64,000 nucleotides of DNA, taken from Blattabacterium cuenoti (GTDB lineage Bacteria; Bacteroidota; Bacteroidia; Flavobacteriales; Blattabacteriaceae). Shown here piece by piece: positions 1 to 8,357 of this stretch. The stretch is taken from positions 496,001-560,000 of the forward strand of contig NZ_CP059201.1 of NCBI RefSeq assembly GCF_014251795.1, written 5' to 3'. The position numbers were made by a program, and so were the translations under genes. Below the pieces are notes generated by a model that saw only the letters and a program-made list of their open reading frames with translations, had not been told where the DNA came from and ran no database searches. Each line of letters opens with the position of its first letter. The stretch's first letter is position 1.

Positions 1-647
1 TGATTTGGATTGTAGACTAAGTCATAAAAATAATGATCATGAGAAATATATTGATAAGGTAAAGATGGACATGAATTTATGTTTGGATACGTTCCGACAG
101 GAGTACAATTAATGATAATTCTGTATTCTTTCAATAAATTTTGATTGATATCTTCATAAGATAAAAAATTTTTGTTCTTTTTTCTAGAAACATATTGATA
201 TGAAATTTTTAATTTGTTTAAAACAAATGAAATTGTTTTGGAAACTCCACCTGTTCCTAAAATTAATGCTTTTAAATTTTTTTGATTGATGTGATTTAAA
301 TTTTTTTTAAAAGAATATTCAAAACCTAAAATATCTGTATTAAATCCTGTTGTACATTGATTATGAATTTTCACAACATTTACAGATCCTATAGATTTTG
401 CTTCAGGTGTAATATGAGTTAAAAAAGACATAATACTTGTCTTGTAAGGTATTGTCACATTACATCCTTTTAAATATGGTTTTTGAAATATCAATGATAC
501 ATTTTCTATTTTTGGAATATCAAAAATTTTGTAATCTGTGTTGATGATAGATTCTTTATTAAATTTTTCTAAAAAAAATTTTCTAGAAAAAGAATATTGA
601 ATATTTTTTCCTATCAATCCATAAATTTTTTTATTTTCATGTTCCAT
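1..647 (-). CDS. aroE: shikimate dehydrogenase, 3' part beyond window edge
   Basis: The frame runs from ATG at 645-647 and is still open at base 1, so about 215 N-terminal residues are present and the C-terminus lies outside. It would reduce 3-dehydroshikimate to shikimate with NADPH in the cytosolic aromatic amino acid pathway. The substrate-binding motif NVTIPYK is at residues 63-69, with the catalytic Lys at 69. NTD is at 103-105 with the paired Asp at 105. A nucleotide-binding GTGGVS loop at about 131-136 replaces the usual GAGGA, and CTPVG follows near residue 188. It is last in a tRNA-Val/rpsU/aroE group on the minus strand. The broken aroQ at the other end of the window belongs to the same pathway. 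Assignment is firm; completeness cannot be judged. Confidence 0.93.
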   Translation of the reverse strand, partial: MEHENKKIYGLIGKNIQYSFSRKFFLEKFNKESIINTDYKIFDIPKIENVSLIFQKPYLKGCNVTIPYKTSIMSFLTHITPEAKSIGSVNVVKIHNQCTTGFNTDILGFEYSFKKNLNHINQKNLKALILGTGGVSKTISFVLNKLKISYQYVSRKKNKNFLSYEDINQNLLKEYRIIINCTPVGTYPNINSCPSLPYQYISHDHYFYDLVYNPN

Positions 648-675
648 ATTCAAAAAATAAAATATGAATAAAAAT

Positions 676-873
676 CTATTCTTCTTTTTTCAATTTCATA
701 CGTTCTCTATATTTTGCTCTTAATATTTCATTTCTTCTATCTTCAGAAGGTTTTATATATTGTTGTTTTTCTCTAAATTCTTTTAAAATACGAGTTTTAT
801 CAAATTTTTTTTTACTTTTTTTTAAAGCTTTATCGATTGATTCCCCTTCTCTAACAATAGTAATTAAAATCAT
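676..873 (-). CDS. rpsU: 30S ribosomal protein S21
   Basis: A 65-residue, highly basic protein with the S21 pattern: an N-terminal strand with the V-R-E-G-E-S-I-D-K-A-L core (residues 7-17), then K/R-rich helices ending in a KYRERMKLKKEE tail. S21 binds the platform of the 30S subunit and helps initiation-site selection. The length is normal for the Bacteroidota form. It lies 18 nt downstream of tRNA-Val and 28 nt upstream of aroE, all on the minus strand, so the three are probably co-transcribed. Confidence 0.95.
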   Translation of the reverse strand: MILITIVREGESIDKALKKSKKKFDKTRILKEFREKQQYIKPSEDRRNEILRAKYRERMKLKKEE

Positions 874-891
874 AAAAATAAATAATTATTG

Positions 892-966
892 TGGACATTA
901 TCGGATTTGAACCGATGACCTCTACTCTGTCAAAGTAGTGCTCTAAACCTACTGAGCTAAATGTCC
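892..966 (-). tRNA. tRNA-Val (anticodon GAC)
   Basis: On the minus strand the acceptor arms GGACATT and AATGTCC pair over 7 bp with discriminator A. The D arm starts TAGCTC. The anticodon stem CTACT/AGTAG encloses loop TTGACAG, giving anticodon GAC (Val, GUC/GUU). The T arm carries GGTTCAAATCC. CCA is not encoded. It lies directly upstream of rpsU in the same direction. Confidence 0.95.
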
Positions 967-980
967 TATAATGAAATCAA

Positions 981-988
981 CAAAATTA
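981..988 (-). promoter_or_regulatory. candidate -7 element for tRNA-Val/rpsU/aroE
   Basis: On the minus strand TAATTTTG matches the Bacteroidota -7 consensus TAnnTTTG exactly and lies 14 nt before the mature tRNA 5' end. No good TTTG is visible at -33, so this rests on one element and position. Confidence 0.4.
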
Positions 989-1024
989 AGTATTTTTTAA
1001 ATATATAAAACGGATTATAATTAT

Positions 1025-3091
1025 ATGTCCTACAATATTTTAAAAAAATCTATAAAATATTTAAAGGGATTAAGTTTGAAAAAAACTTATCTAGTTAATT
1101 CGGAATTAAATATTTATACATATGAAGATTTACTTTTTTTTTATCCTAAAGAATATATACATATATGTACATTAAAGAATATATCAGAATTATCAAATAA
1201 TAATCGTGATTTTATCCAAATAATCGGAAAAATTACTAAGATTGAAGAAATCAACTTCAAAAATAAAAAAGGAAAAATGTCAGTAGCATATTTAGAAGAC
1301 CAAACTGGTTTGATTGAGTTAATTTGGTTTCAAAAAAATAATTTTTTAAAAAGCATAAAAAAAAATATGACAGTCATAGTTTGTGGAAAAATAAGCTATT
1401 TTCAAAAAAAAATTCAAATTATTCATCCAAATATTCAAGAATTTCGTTCTTTATCTTCAGTAAAAAATCATTCTATATTTCCCATATATTCTATTCCCAG
1501 TAATTTACAGAAAAAAGGAATAAATAATTCTTTTATGATCAATTTATTACAAAATCTTATAAAAGAATTAAAAAACAACATCGATGAATTTTTTTTTCAA
1601 GATTTTCTTGATAAAAAATTAATGTCAAGAAAAAAAGCTTTAATTCAAATTCATTTTCCAGAATCTTTAGATTCTTTATTAAAAGCACAATATTCTTTAA
1701 AATTTGAAGAATTATTTTTATTAAAATTGTTCTTTTTATATAGAAAAAAAGCAGCACACAGTTTCGCTTTTACAAAGTTAGGTAAGAATTTTCATAATTT
1801 CTACCAAAATTTTCTACCTTTTACTCTAACAGAAGAACAAAAGAAAGTATTTAAGGAAATATGGAATGATTTAAAAAAACCCATTCAAATGAATAGATTA
1901 TTACAAGGAGAAGTTGGATGCGGAAAAACTATTATAGCAATGTTATCTATGTTGGTAGCTTTAGACAATGGATTTCAGTCTTGTTTGATGGCTCCGACTG
2001 AAGTATTAGCTATACAACATTATTATTCTATAAAAAAAATGTTTTCAAAAATTGGAATTCAAATTGCATTATTAACAAGTTCTATTTCTGATTCTATACG
2101 TAAATCTCTTTATCATAAAATATTAGAAGGTCAAATATCTATTGTAATAGGAACACATTCTTTAATTCAAGAGAAGGTTCAATTTAAAAATCTTGGATTG
2201 GCAATAATAGATGAAGAACAACGTTTTGGAGTAGAACAAAGAAAAAAAATTTGGAAAAAAGATGATAAACATCCTCATATTTTAATTATGACTGCGACCC
2301 CTATTCCGAGAACTTTAGCTAAAATCATTTATCATGATTTAAATATTTCGATTATAAAAAAACTCCCTTTAGGTAGAAAACCTATTAAAACTATTCATTT
2401 TTGTAAAAAAAATCGAGATCAAGCTTTTCAAATAGTGGAGGATCAAATTTCAATAGGAAGACAAATTTATATTATATATCCCACCATCAATGATTCTTTG
2501 AAGTATAGAAATTTAATGAAAGGATATCAGGAAATAAAAGAAAAATTTCAAAATTTGAAAAACGAAATTGGAGTTTTACATGGAAAAATGAATTTCCAAG
2601 AAAAAAATATACAAATTAATCGATTTTTACGTGGAAAGATTAAAATTTTAATAGCAACTACAGTTATAGAAGTTGGTGTAAATGCCCCTAATGCGTCGGT
2701 CATTATAATAGAGAATGCAAACTTTTTTGGATTATCACAATTACATCAATTGAGAGGAAGAGTCGGAAGAGGAATTCATCAAAGTTACTGTATTCTTATT
2801 ACTGATAATCAAATTAGTAAAGAAGGTTTTTTTAGAATTAAAAAAATGTGTGAAACAAATAAAGGATTAGAAATAGCTAAAGAAGATCTTAAATTACGTG
2901 GTGGAGGAGATTTAATAGGAACTAAACAAAGTGGAAAAAATTATTTTCGCATTATAAATCTAATTAAAGATTATAAATTAATAAAAGAAGTTTTTCCAAT
3001 TGCTCAAAGTTTTTTTCAAGAGAACCCTAATTTTTTAACAAAAAATATTTTTTATGAATATTATAAAAATAAATGGAAAATATGTAAATGA
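1025..3091 (+). CDS. recG: ATP-dependent DNA helicase RecG
   Basis: A 688-residue superfamily 2 helicase that remodels stalled forks and branched DNA. The N-terminal wedge with OB fold covers roughly residues 30-170 (YPKEYIH start). Walker A GEVGCGKT is at 295-302. Motif II reads DEEQ at 396-399, followed by RFGVEQR. TATPIPRTLA (motif III) follows, then the ATTVIEVGVN and QLRGRVGR motifs of the second RecA lobe and a C-terminal TRG-like segment. The length matches the family. Motif II is usually DEQH in RecG, and DEEQ is the form I associate with Mfd, but the wedge domain and length argue for RecG. It starts the recG-uvrD-CDF operon; its TGA overlaps the next ATG (ATGA). Confidence 0.93.
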   Translation: MSYNILKKSIKYLKGLSLKKTYLVNSELNIYTYEDLLFFYPKEYIHICTLKNISELSNNNRDFIQIIGKITKIEEINFKNKKGKMSVAYLEDQTGLIELIWFQKNNFLKSIKKNMTVIVCGKISYFQKKIQIIHPNIQEFRSLSSVKNHSIFPIYSIPSNLQKKGINNSFMINLLQNLIKELKNNIDEFFFQDFLDKKLMSRKKALIQIHFPESLDSLLKAQYSLKFEELFLLKLFFLYRKKAAHSFAFTKLGKNFHNFYQNFLPFTLTEEQKKVFKEIWNDLKKPIQMNRLLQGEVGCGKTIIAMLSMLVALDNGFQSCLMAPTEVLAIQHYYSIKKMFSKIGIQIALLTSSISDSIRKSLYHKILEGQISIVIGTHSLIQEKVQFKNLGLAIIDEEQRFGVEQRKKIWKKDDKHPHILIMTATPIPRTLAKIIYHDLNISIIKKLPLGRKPIKTIHFCKKNRDQAFQIVEDQISIGRQIYIIYPTINDSLKYRNLMKGYQEIKEKFQNLKNEIGVLHGKMNFQEKNIQINRFLRGKIKILIATTVIEVGVNAPNASVIIIENANFFGLSQLHQLRGRVGRGIHQSYCILITDNQISKEGFFRIKKMCETNKGLEIAKEDLKLRGGGDLIGTKQSGKNYFRIINLIKDYKLIKEVFPIAQSFFQENPNFLTKNIFYEYYKNKWKICK

Positions 3092-5241
3092 ATAATATAA
3101 ATTCTCTAAATAATTATCAACGTAAGATAATAGAAACTATTAATGGGCCCATATTAGTTCTTGCTGGAGCCGGATCAGGTAAAACTCATGTTATTACACA
3201 TCGCATTGTTCACATGATTCAAAATGTAGGAATATCTCCTTCTAGTATATTAGTTTTGACTTTTACTAAGAAAGCCGCAAAGGAAATGAAAAATCGTATT
3301 TTTAATATGATGATGGATCCAATAAATTTTCATCAAATAACATTAGGAACTTTTCATTCCATATTTTCAAGCATTTTAAGAAAAGAATCTCACTGGTTAG
3401 GATTCAAACATAATTATACTATTTATGATTATCAAGATTCTAAAAATGTTATTAAAAAAATATTAAAAAATATAAAAATAGACACATTTTTAAATTTTAA
3501 AGAAATAGTAAAAAAAATTTCCGTACAAAAAAATAATTTGTTTTCTATTAAAAATAAATCAAAAGATCAAAAATCTGATTATTTTTCTGAAATATATGAA
3601 TCTTATACAAAACGTTGTTTTCAAGCAAATGCATTAGATTTTGATGATATATTACTTTATACTAATCATTTATTTTCTTATTTTCCAAATGTTCTTGAAA
3701 AATATCAAAAAAAATTTAAATATGTATTAATTGATGAATATCAAGATACCAATTTATCTCAATATACAATTATAAAACATCTGGTTTCCGTCCATCAAAA
3801 TCTTTTTGTAGTGGGAGATGACGCTCAAAGTATTTATGCTTTTCGTGGAGCAAATATTTCAAATATTTTAAATTTTCATATTGATTACAAAAATGCCAAA
3901 GTTTTTCGTCTTGAACAAAATTATCGTTCTACTTACTATATAGTACAAGCCTCTAACAGTATTATTTCTTTTAACAAAAATCAAATTGTTAAAAAAATAT
4001 GGACAAATAATGAAAAAGGAGAAAAAATAAGAATATATAGCGCTTTTTCTGACCTAGAAGAAGCACAATATATTGCTTCTTCTATTATGTCAATAAAGAA
4101 AAAAATGAATTTACGATATGAAGATTTTGCTATTCTTTACAGAGCAAATAGACAATCTCATATTATTGAATATTCACTTAAAAAAAAAAATATTCCATAT
4201 CATATATATGGATCGATTTCGTTTGAAAAACGAAAGGAAATTCGAGATTTTTTAGCTTATCTTAGAGTCATTGTCAATCCAAATGATGAAGAATCTTTAT
4301 TACGTATATTAAAAACAAAAAATCAAAATATAGTCAAAAATCTATTAAGTTTATCTAAAAAAGAAGAAATTACAATTCATAAAATAATAGAGAACATTGA
4401 GAAATATCAATTATTATTAAAAATAAATAATAAAACAAAAAATAGACTTAAAAGTTTATTTTTTACGATCAAAAAATTTCGTACGAATATAGAACATGAT
4501 AATGCATATATAATAGCAAAAAATGTAATAAATTTCTTGTTAAAAGAAAACCCTAAAAATTATAATTATGAAAATTTTCAATATATACTTCATAGTATAT
4601 TCCAATATATTAAAGAACAAAAAAAATTGAAAAATAATGGAGATACAAGTTTACATAGTTTTTTGCAATGTTTTTATTTAGAAATCGACGATAATATCAA
4701 TTTTGTAGAAAATGAAAAAAATAAAGTTTCGTTAATGACTGTTCACTTATCCAAAGGATTGGAATTTTCCATTGTTTTTATTGTAGGATTAGAAGAAAAT
4801 TTATTTCCATTAAAATCGGATTTTAAAAATTTATTTCAAATAGAGGAAGAACGTCGTTTATTTTACGTTGCTTTAACTAGAGCTCAAAAAAAAGCAGTTC
4901 TTACTTATGCGAAGTATAGATTTATATGGGGAGAAAAAAAAAAAAATATTCCGAGTCGTTTTATTAACGAAATAAATAAAAATTTTATTGATATAGAAAA
5001 TCAAAAATGTATATCAAAAAAAAAAGAAATTTTTTCTTTTAGTCAGGAAAATCAAAATTATCAATATTCAAAAATTCAAAAAGGAATAAAAGTTTTTCAC
5101 AAAAAATTTGGATTGGGAAGTATTATAGAATTACAAAATCATAATCAAATAGCTTTAATAAAATTTAAAAAATCAGGAGAAAAAAGAATTTTGCTAAAAT
5201 TAAATAAACTTATTATTTACTCAATAGATAGTAATTTATGA
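3088..5241 (+). CDS. uvrD: UvrD/PcrA-family 3'-5' DNA helicase
   Basis: A 717-residue superfamily 1A helicase used in excision and mismatch repair and in clearing RecA or transcription complexes. The Q motif NNYQRKII is near residues 8-15. Walker A AGAGSGKT is at 26-33. Motif Ia TFTKKAAKEM follows. Motif II DEYQDTN is at 216-222, then GDDAQSIYAFRGA and LEQNYRST. In the second lobe TVHLSKGLEF and the ERRLFYVALTRA motif are near residues 550-600. The C-terminal about 70 residues resemble the Tudor-like PcrA tail. The frame crosses an A11 tract (4180-4190) and an A13 tract (4934-4946) without interruption. It overlaps recG by 4 nt and the CDF gene by 4 nt, so translation is probably coupled. UvrD, PcrA and Rep are not separable by eye. 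Confidence 0.9.
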   Translation: MNNINSLNNYQRKIIETINGPILVLAGAGSGKTHVITHRIVHMIQNVGISPSSILVLTFTKKAAKEMKNRIFNMMMDPINFHQITLGTFHSIFSSILRKESHWLGFKHNYTIYDYQDSKNVIKKILKNIKIDTFLNFKEIVKKISVQKNNLFSIKNKSKDQKSDYFSEIYESYTKRCFQANALDFDDILLYTNHLFSYFPNVLEKYQKKFKYVLIDEYQDTNLSQYTIIKHLVSVHQNLFVVGDDAQSIYAFRGANISNILNFHIDYKNAKVFRLEQNYRSTYYIVQASNSIISFNKNQIVKKIWTNNEKGEKIRIYSAFSDLEEAQYIASSIMSIKKKMNLRYEDFAILYRANRQSHIIEYSLKKKNIPYHIYGSISFEKRKEIRDFLAYLRVIVNPNDEESLLRILKTKNQNIVKNLLSLSKKEEITIHKIIENIEKYQLLLKINNKTKNRLKSLFFTIKKFRTNIEHDNAYIIAKNVINFLLKENPKNYNYENFQYILHSIFQYIKEQKKLKNNGDTSLHSFLQCFYLEIDDNINFVENEKNKVSLMTVHLSKGLEFSIVFIVGLEENLFPLKSDFKNLFQIEEERRLFYVALTRAQKKAVLTYAKYRFIWGEKKKNIPSRFINEINKNFIDIENQKCISKKKEIFSFSQENQNYQYSKIQKGIKVFHKKFGLGSIIELQNHNQIALIKFKKSGEKRILLKLNKLIIYSIDSNL

Positions 5242-6227
5242 AAAATTCAAAAAAAATTAAATTAAATTTTTATCTGCAAAAAATAATTTGTTGTGTAGCA
5301 ATTATTTTTTTTTTCATAAAATTAATTACTTGGCATATTACTTCTTCACTTTCTATATTCAGTGACGCTATGGAAAGTTTAATTAATGTCATTAGTGGTT
5401 TTATTGGATTATGTAGTCTTTATATATCATCTTTACCTAAAGATCAGAATCATCCATATGGACATGGAAAAATAGAATTTATATCAACGGCAATAGAAGG
5501 TGTTTTAATTTCTATAGTAGGAATTACTATTTTTATAAATACTTTTATACGTATCAAATATAATATGCATGAACATGAAATCATTTTATCTAGATTAGAT
5601 TATGGTATACTTTTAATGTCATTGACTGGAATTATTAATTATTTATTAGGATTTATAGCTTGTAAAATAGGACATAAAAATGGAGCCTTAACGTTAGTAG
5701 CTAGTGGAAAACATCTACAAATAGATACCTATTCTACTTTTGGAATAGTTGTAGGATTAATTTTATTGAATATTACTAAATGTACATGGATAGATCCTAT
5801 TATTTCCATTATTTTTTCATCTGTGATTTTATATACAGGATTTAAATTATTGAGAAATGCTACAGCTGGAATTATGGACGAATCTGATAAAAAACTTTTA
5901 AAAAAACTTTCATTTTATCTAAACGAAAAAAGAGATATTCATTGGATTGATCTTCATCATTTAAAAATTATTAAATATGGAAGTGCATTACACATAGATT
6001 GTCATCTAACTGTTCCTTGGTTTTTTAATATAAAAGAAGCTAATCAGGAAATCAAAAAGTTAACTCAATTAACAAAAAATGAATTTGGATCTAAAGTAGA
6101 ATTATCGGTACACGTTGAAGCTTGTTCTAATCATCATTGTATACTTTGTTTTCATCATTCTTGTAAAGTAAGGAAAAACATTTTTCAAAAAAAAATTCTT
6201 TGGACTTTAGATAAAACATCTTATTAA
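5238..6227 (+). CDS. cation diffusion facilitator (CDF) family metal transporter
   Basis: A 329-residue inner-membrane protein with about six membrane segments in the first 210 residues and a cytosolic C-terminal domain. Family motifs: SDAMESLINV at 42-51, HPYGHGKIEF after TM2, and HLQID in the TM5 region where CDF proteins place metal ligands. Members export Zn2+, Fe2+, Mn2+ or Co2+ against protons; the substrate cannot be read here. The last 50 residues form a Cys/His-rich tail (CSNHHCILC then FHHSC), which may be an extra metal site. Its ATG overlaps the uvrD stop (ATGA), so it sits in the recG-uvrD operon although its role is unrelated. Confidence 0.9.
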   Translation: MKNSKKIKLNFYLQKIICCVAIIFFFIKLITWHITSSLSIFSDAMESLINVISGFIGLCSLYISSLPKDQNHPYGHGKIEFISTAIEGVLISIVGITIFINTFIRIKYNMHEHEIILSRLDYGILLMSLTGIINYLLGFIACKIGHKNGALTLVASGKHLQIDTYSTFGIVVGLILLNITKCTWIDPIISIIFSSVILYTGFKLLRNATAGIMDESDKKLLKKLSFYLNEKRDIHWIDLHHLKIIKYGSALHIDCHLTVPWFFNIKEANQEIKKLTQLTKNEFGSKVELSVHVEACSNHHCILCFHHSCKVRKNIFQKKILWTLDKTSY

Positions 6228-6250
6228 ATAAAAAATTTTAAATACATATT

Positions 6251-6853
6251 ATGGAATACAACACTAATCGTTTCAAATTGGTGATCCCAGAATATGGGAG
6301 AAATATTCATAAAATGATAGATTACGCCATACAAATAAAAAATAGAAAAGAAAGAAATCGTTGTGCATGGGGGATTATCAAATTAATGACAGGTTCTGTT
6401 CAGACTAAATTTAAAAAATCAATTCCTCATTTTCAACATTTTCAACATAAACTATGGAATCAATTATTTATTATGTCTAAATATCAATTAGATATTGATC
6501 CACCTTTTCCTAAACCTAACTCAAAAGAAATCTACAAAAAAAATTCTTATCATCCTAAGAAGGTAGCTTATCCTGAATATTTAACTAATTTTAGATATTA
6601 TGGAAAAATAATTAGAGATATGATACATGTAGCAATACGTTGTAAAAACACGAAAAAAAAAGAAGGATTATTTTATGCAATTGCTAATACAATGAAAAAA
6701 AACTATTTAAGATGGAATAAAAGTATAGTGGAGGATGATGTCATATTTAAAGATTTAAAAGAACTTTCAAAAGGAAAAATATGTTTAATGAAAAATACAG
6801 ATTCATTATTACAATGTTCTCATATTTTAAGATGTAAAAAAAAATATTATTAA
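6251..6853 (+). CDS. DUF4290 protein, function unknown
   Basis: A 200-residue soluble protein beginning MEYNTNRFKLVIPEYGRN, which fits my memory of the DUF4290 family of Bacteroidota. A central IKNRKERNRCAWGIIKLM segment and YGKIIRDMIHVAIRCK near residues 116-131 look like helical repeats. There is no signal peptide, membrane segment or recognisable catalytic motif. It lies 23 nt after the CDF gene and 54 nt before murA. The DUF4290-murA pairing is, as I recall, widespread in the phylum and suggests a role near cell-wall synthesis. That is guilt by association only. Retention in so reduced a genome implies importance. Confidence 0.8.
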   Translation: MEYNTNRFKLVIPEYGRNIHKMIDYAIQIKNRKERNRCAWGIIKLMTGSVQTKFKKSIPHFQHFQHKLWNQLFIMSKYQLDIDPPFPKPNSKEIYKKNSYHPKKVAYPEYLTNFRYYGKIIRDMIHVAIRCKNTKKKEGLFYAIANTMKKNYLRWNKSIVEDDVIFKDLKELSKGKICLMKNTDSLLQCSHILRCKKKYY

Positions 6854-6907
6854 TTAGTATTAAGTCAAGTAAAGTTCAGGTGTAAAATTTCTATAAAATC
6901 ATTATTA

Positions 6908-8221
6908 ATGGGTATTTTCAAAATAAAAGGAGGTTTTCCCTTAAAAGGAGAAATACAACCACAAGGAGCAAAAAATGAATCTTTACAAGTATTATGTGCC
7001 GTATTATTAACTTCAGAAAAATTAAGAATTAAAAACATTCCTGAAATTGGAGATGTAAAATGTTTAGTAAAAATTTTAAACTCTATAGGAGTTTCAGTAA
7101 AAAAAAATGGGGTTGGAGATTACACTTTTCAAGCAAAAGATATAAATACTGAATATTTTAATACAGAAAAATTTCGTGAGTATGGAAGATCTATAAGAGG
7201 ATCAATTATGATAGCAGGCCCTTTACTTGCTAGATTTGGAAAAGTTAGTATTCCCGTTCCTGGAGGAGATAGGATCGGTAGACGACGTTTAGATGTCCAT
7301 TTAAAAGGACTAAAATTATTAGGAAGCAACATCCATTATAATAATGAATACAAATATTTTGATTTACATATCAATAAAAAAGGTTTAATTGGAGAATATA
7401 TTTTAATGGAAGAAGCTTCTATTACTGGTACAGCTAATATCATTATGGCATCCACTTTAGCTAAAGGAAAAACAACTATTTATAATGCAGCTTGTGAACC
7501 TTATGTTCAACAATTATGCAAGTTATTAAATAGAATGGGAGCAAAAATTAAAGGGATAGGATCTAATTTAATTCATATAATTGGAGTAAAAGACTTAGGT
7601 GGATGTGAACACACTATATTACCAGATATGGTAGAAATAGGAAGTTGGATCGGATTATCTGCTATTACTTGTTCTGAAATTAAAATTAAAAATGTAAGTT
7701 GGAAAAATTTGGGAATCATTCCTAGAATATTTCAAAAAATGGGTATAAAATTAGAAAAAGAAAAAGATAACATTTATATTCCATCACAAAAATCTTATCA
7801 AATTAAAAAATCATTAAATAATGCAATATTAACAATATCTGATTCTCCATGGCCTGGATTAACTCCGGATTTATTAAGTATTTTAACTGTAGTTGCAACT
7901 CAAGCTAAAGGAAGTGTTTTAATTCATCAGAAAATGTTTGAAAGTAGATTATTTTTTGTAGATAAACTTATTGAAATGGGAGCTCAAATCATATTATGTG
8001 ACCCTCATAGGGCTACTGTGATAGGACTTAATCATCAATCTTATCTGAGAGGATCTATATTAAATTCTCCGGACATAAGAGCAGGAATATCCCTTCTTAT
8101 AGCAGCTCTTTCTGCTAAAGGGACTAGTATTATTAAAAATATAGAACAAATAGATAGAGGTTACGAAAATATAGATCAAAGATTACGTATTCTTGGTGCA
8201 GATATTCTAAGAATAGAATGA
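6908..8221 (+). CDS. murA: UDP-N-acetylglucosamine 1-carboxyvinyltransferase
   Basis: A 437-residue EPT-fold enzyme that transfers enolpyruvate from PEP to UDP-GlcNAc, the first committed step of peptidoglycan synthesis. The N-terminus has QGAKNESLQ with the conserved Lys at residue 22. The active-site loop reads PGGDRIGRRRLD, so Asp121 occupies the position of the fosfomycin-reactive Cys of the E. coli enzyme. GTAN, DMVEIGSW and the C-terminal PDIRAGISLLIAAL region are intact and the length is normal. Cys-to-Asp variants elsewhere (Mycobacterium, Chlamydia) are active and fosfomycin-insensitive. Together with ddl, murF, uppS and the GlmU-like protein here it shows that the wall pathway is kept. 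Confidence 0.95.
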   Translation: MGIFKIKGGFPLKGEIQPQGAKNESLQVLCAVLLTSEKLRIKNIPEIGDVKCLVKILNSIGVSVKKNGVGDYTFQAKDINTEYFNTEKFREYGRSIRGSIMIAGPLLARFGKVSIPVPGGDRIGRRRLDVHLKGLKLLGSNIHYNNEYKYFDLHINKKGLIGEYILMEEASITGTANIIMASTLAKGKTTIYNAACEPYVQQLCKLLNRMGAKIKGIGSNLIHIIGVKDLGGCEHTILPDMVEIGSWIGLSAITCSEIKIKNVSWKNLGIIPRIFQKMGIKLEKEKDNIYIPSQKSYQIKKSLNNAILTISDSPWPGLTPDLLSILTVVATQAKGSVLIHQKMFESRLFFVDKLIEMGAQIILCDPHRATVIGLNHQSYLRGSILNSPDIRAGISLLIAALSAKGTSIIKNIEQIDRGYENIDQRLRILGADILRIE

Positions 8222-8270
8222 AAAAATATGATTTTAATCATGTAATTATAAAAGTGATATATTTTTATTG

Positions 8271-8297
8271 TTGAAATAAACACATGTGTTATTTCAA
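8271..8297. promoter_or_regulatory. 27-nt near-perfect palindrome upstream of greA
   Basis: TTGAAATAA and TTATTTCAA are perfect inverted arms around A plus the self-complementary CACATGTG. It lies 49 nt after the murA stop and 61 nt before greA. No T-run follows on either strand, so an intrinsic terminator is unlikely. A protein-binding operator fits better. A possible -7 element, TAACTTTA, lies at 8305-8312, which puts the palindrome centre near -33. Confidence 0.4.
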
Positions 8298-8357
8298 AAT
8301 CATATAACTTTATATTTATTAATTAAATGAAAAAAAATAAGAAAATAATGAAAAATT

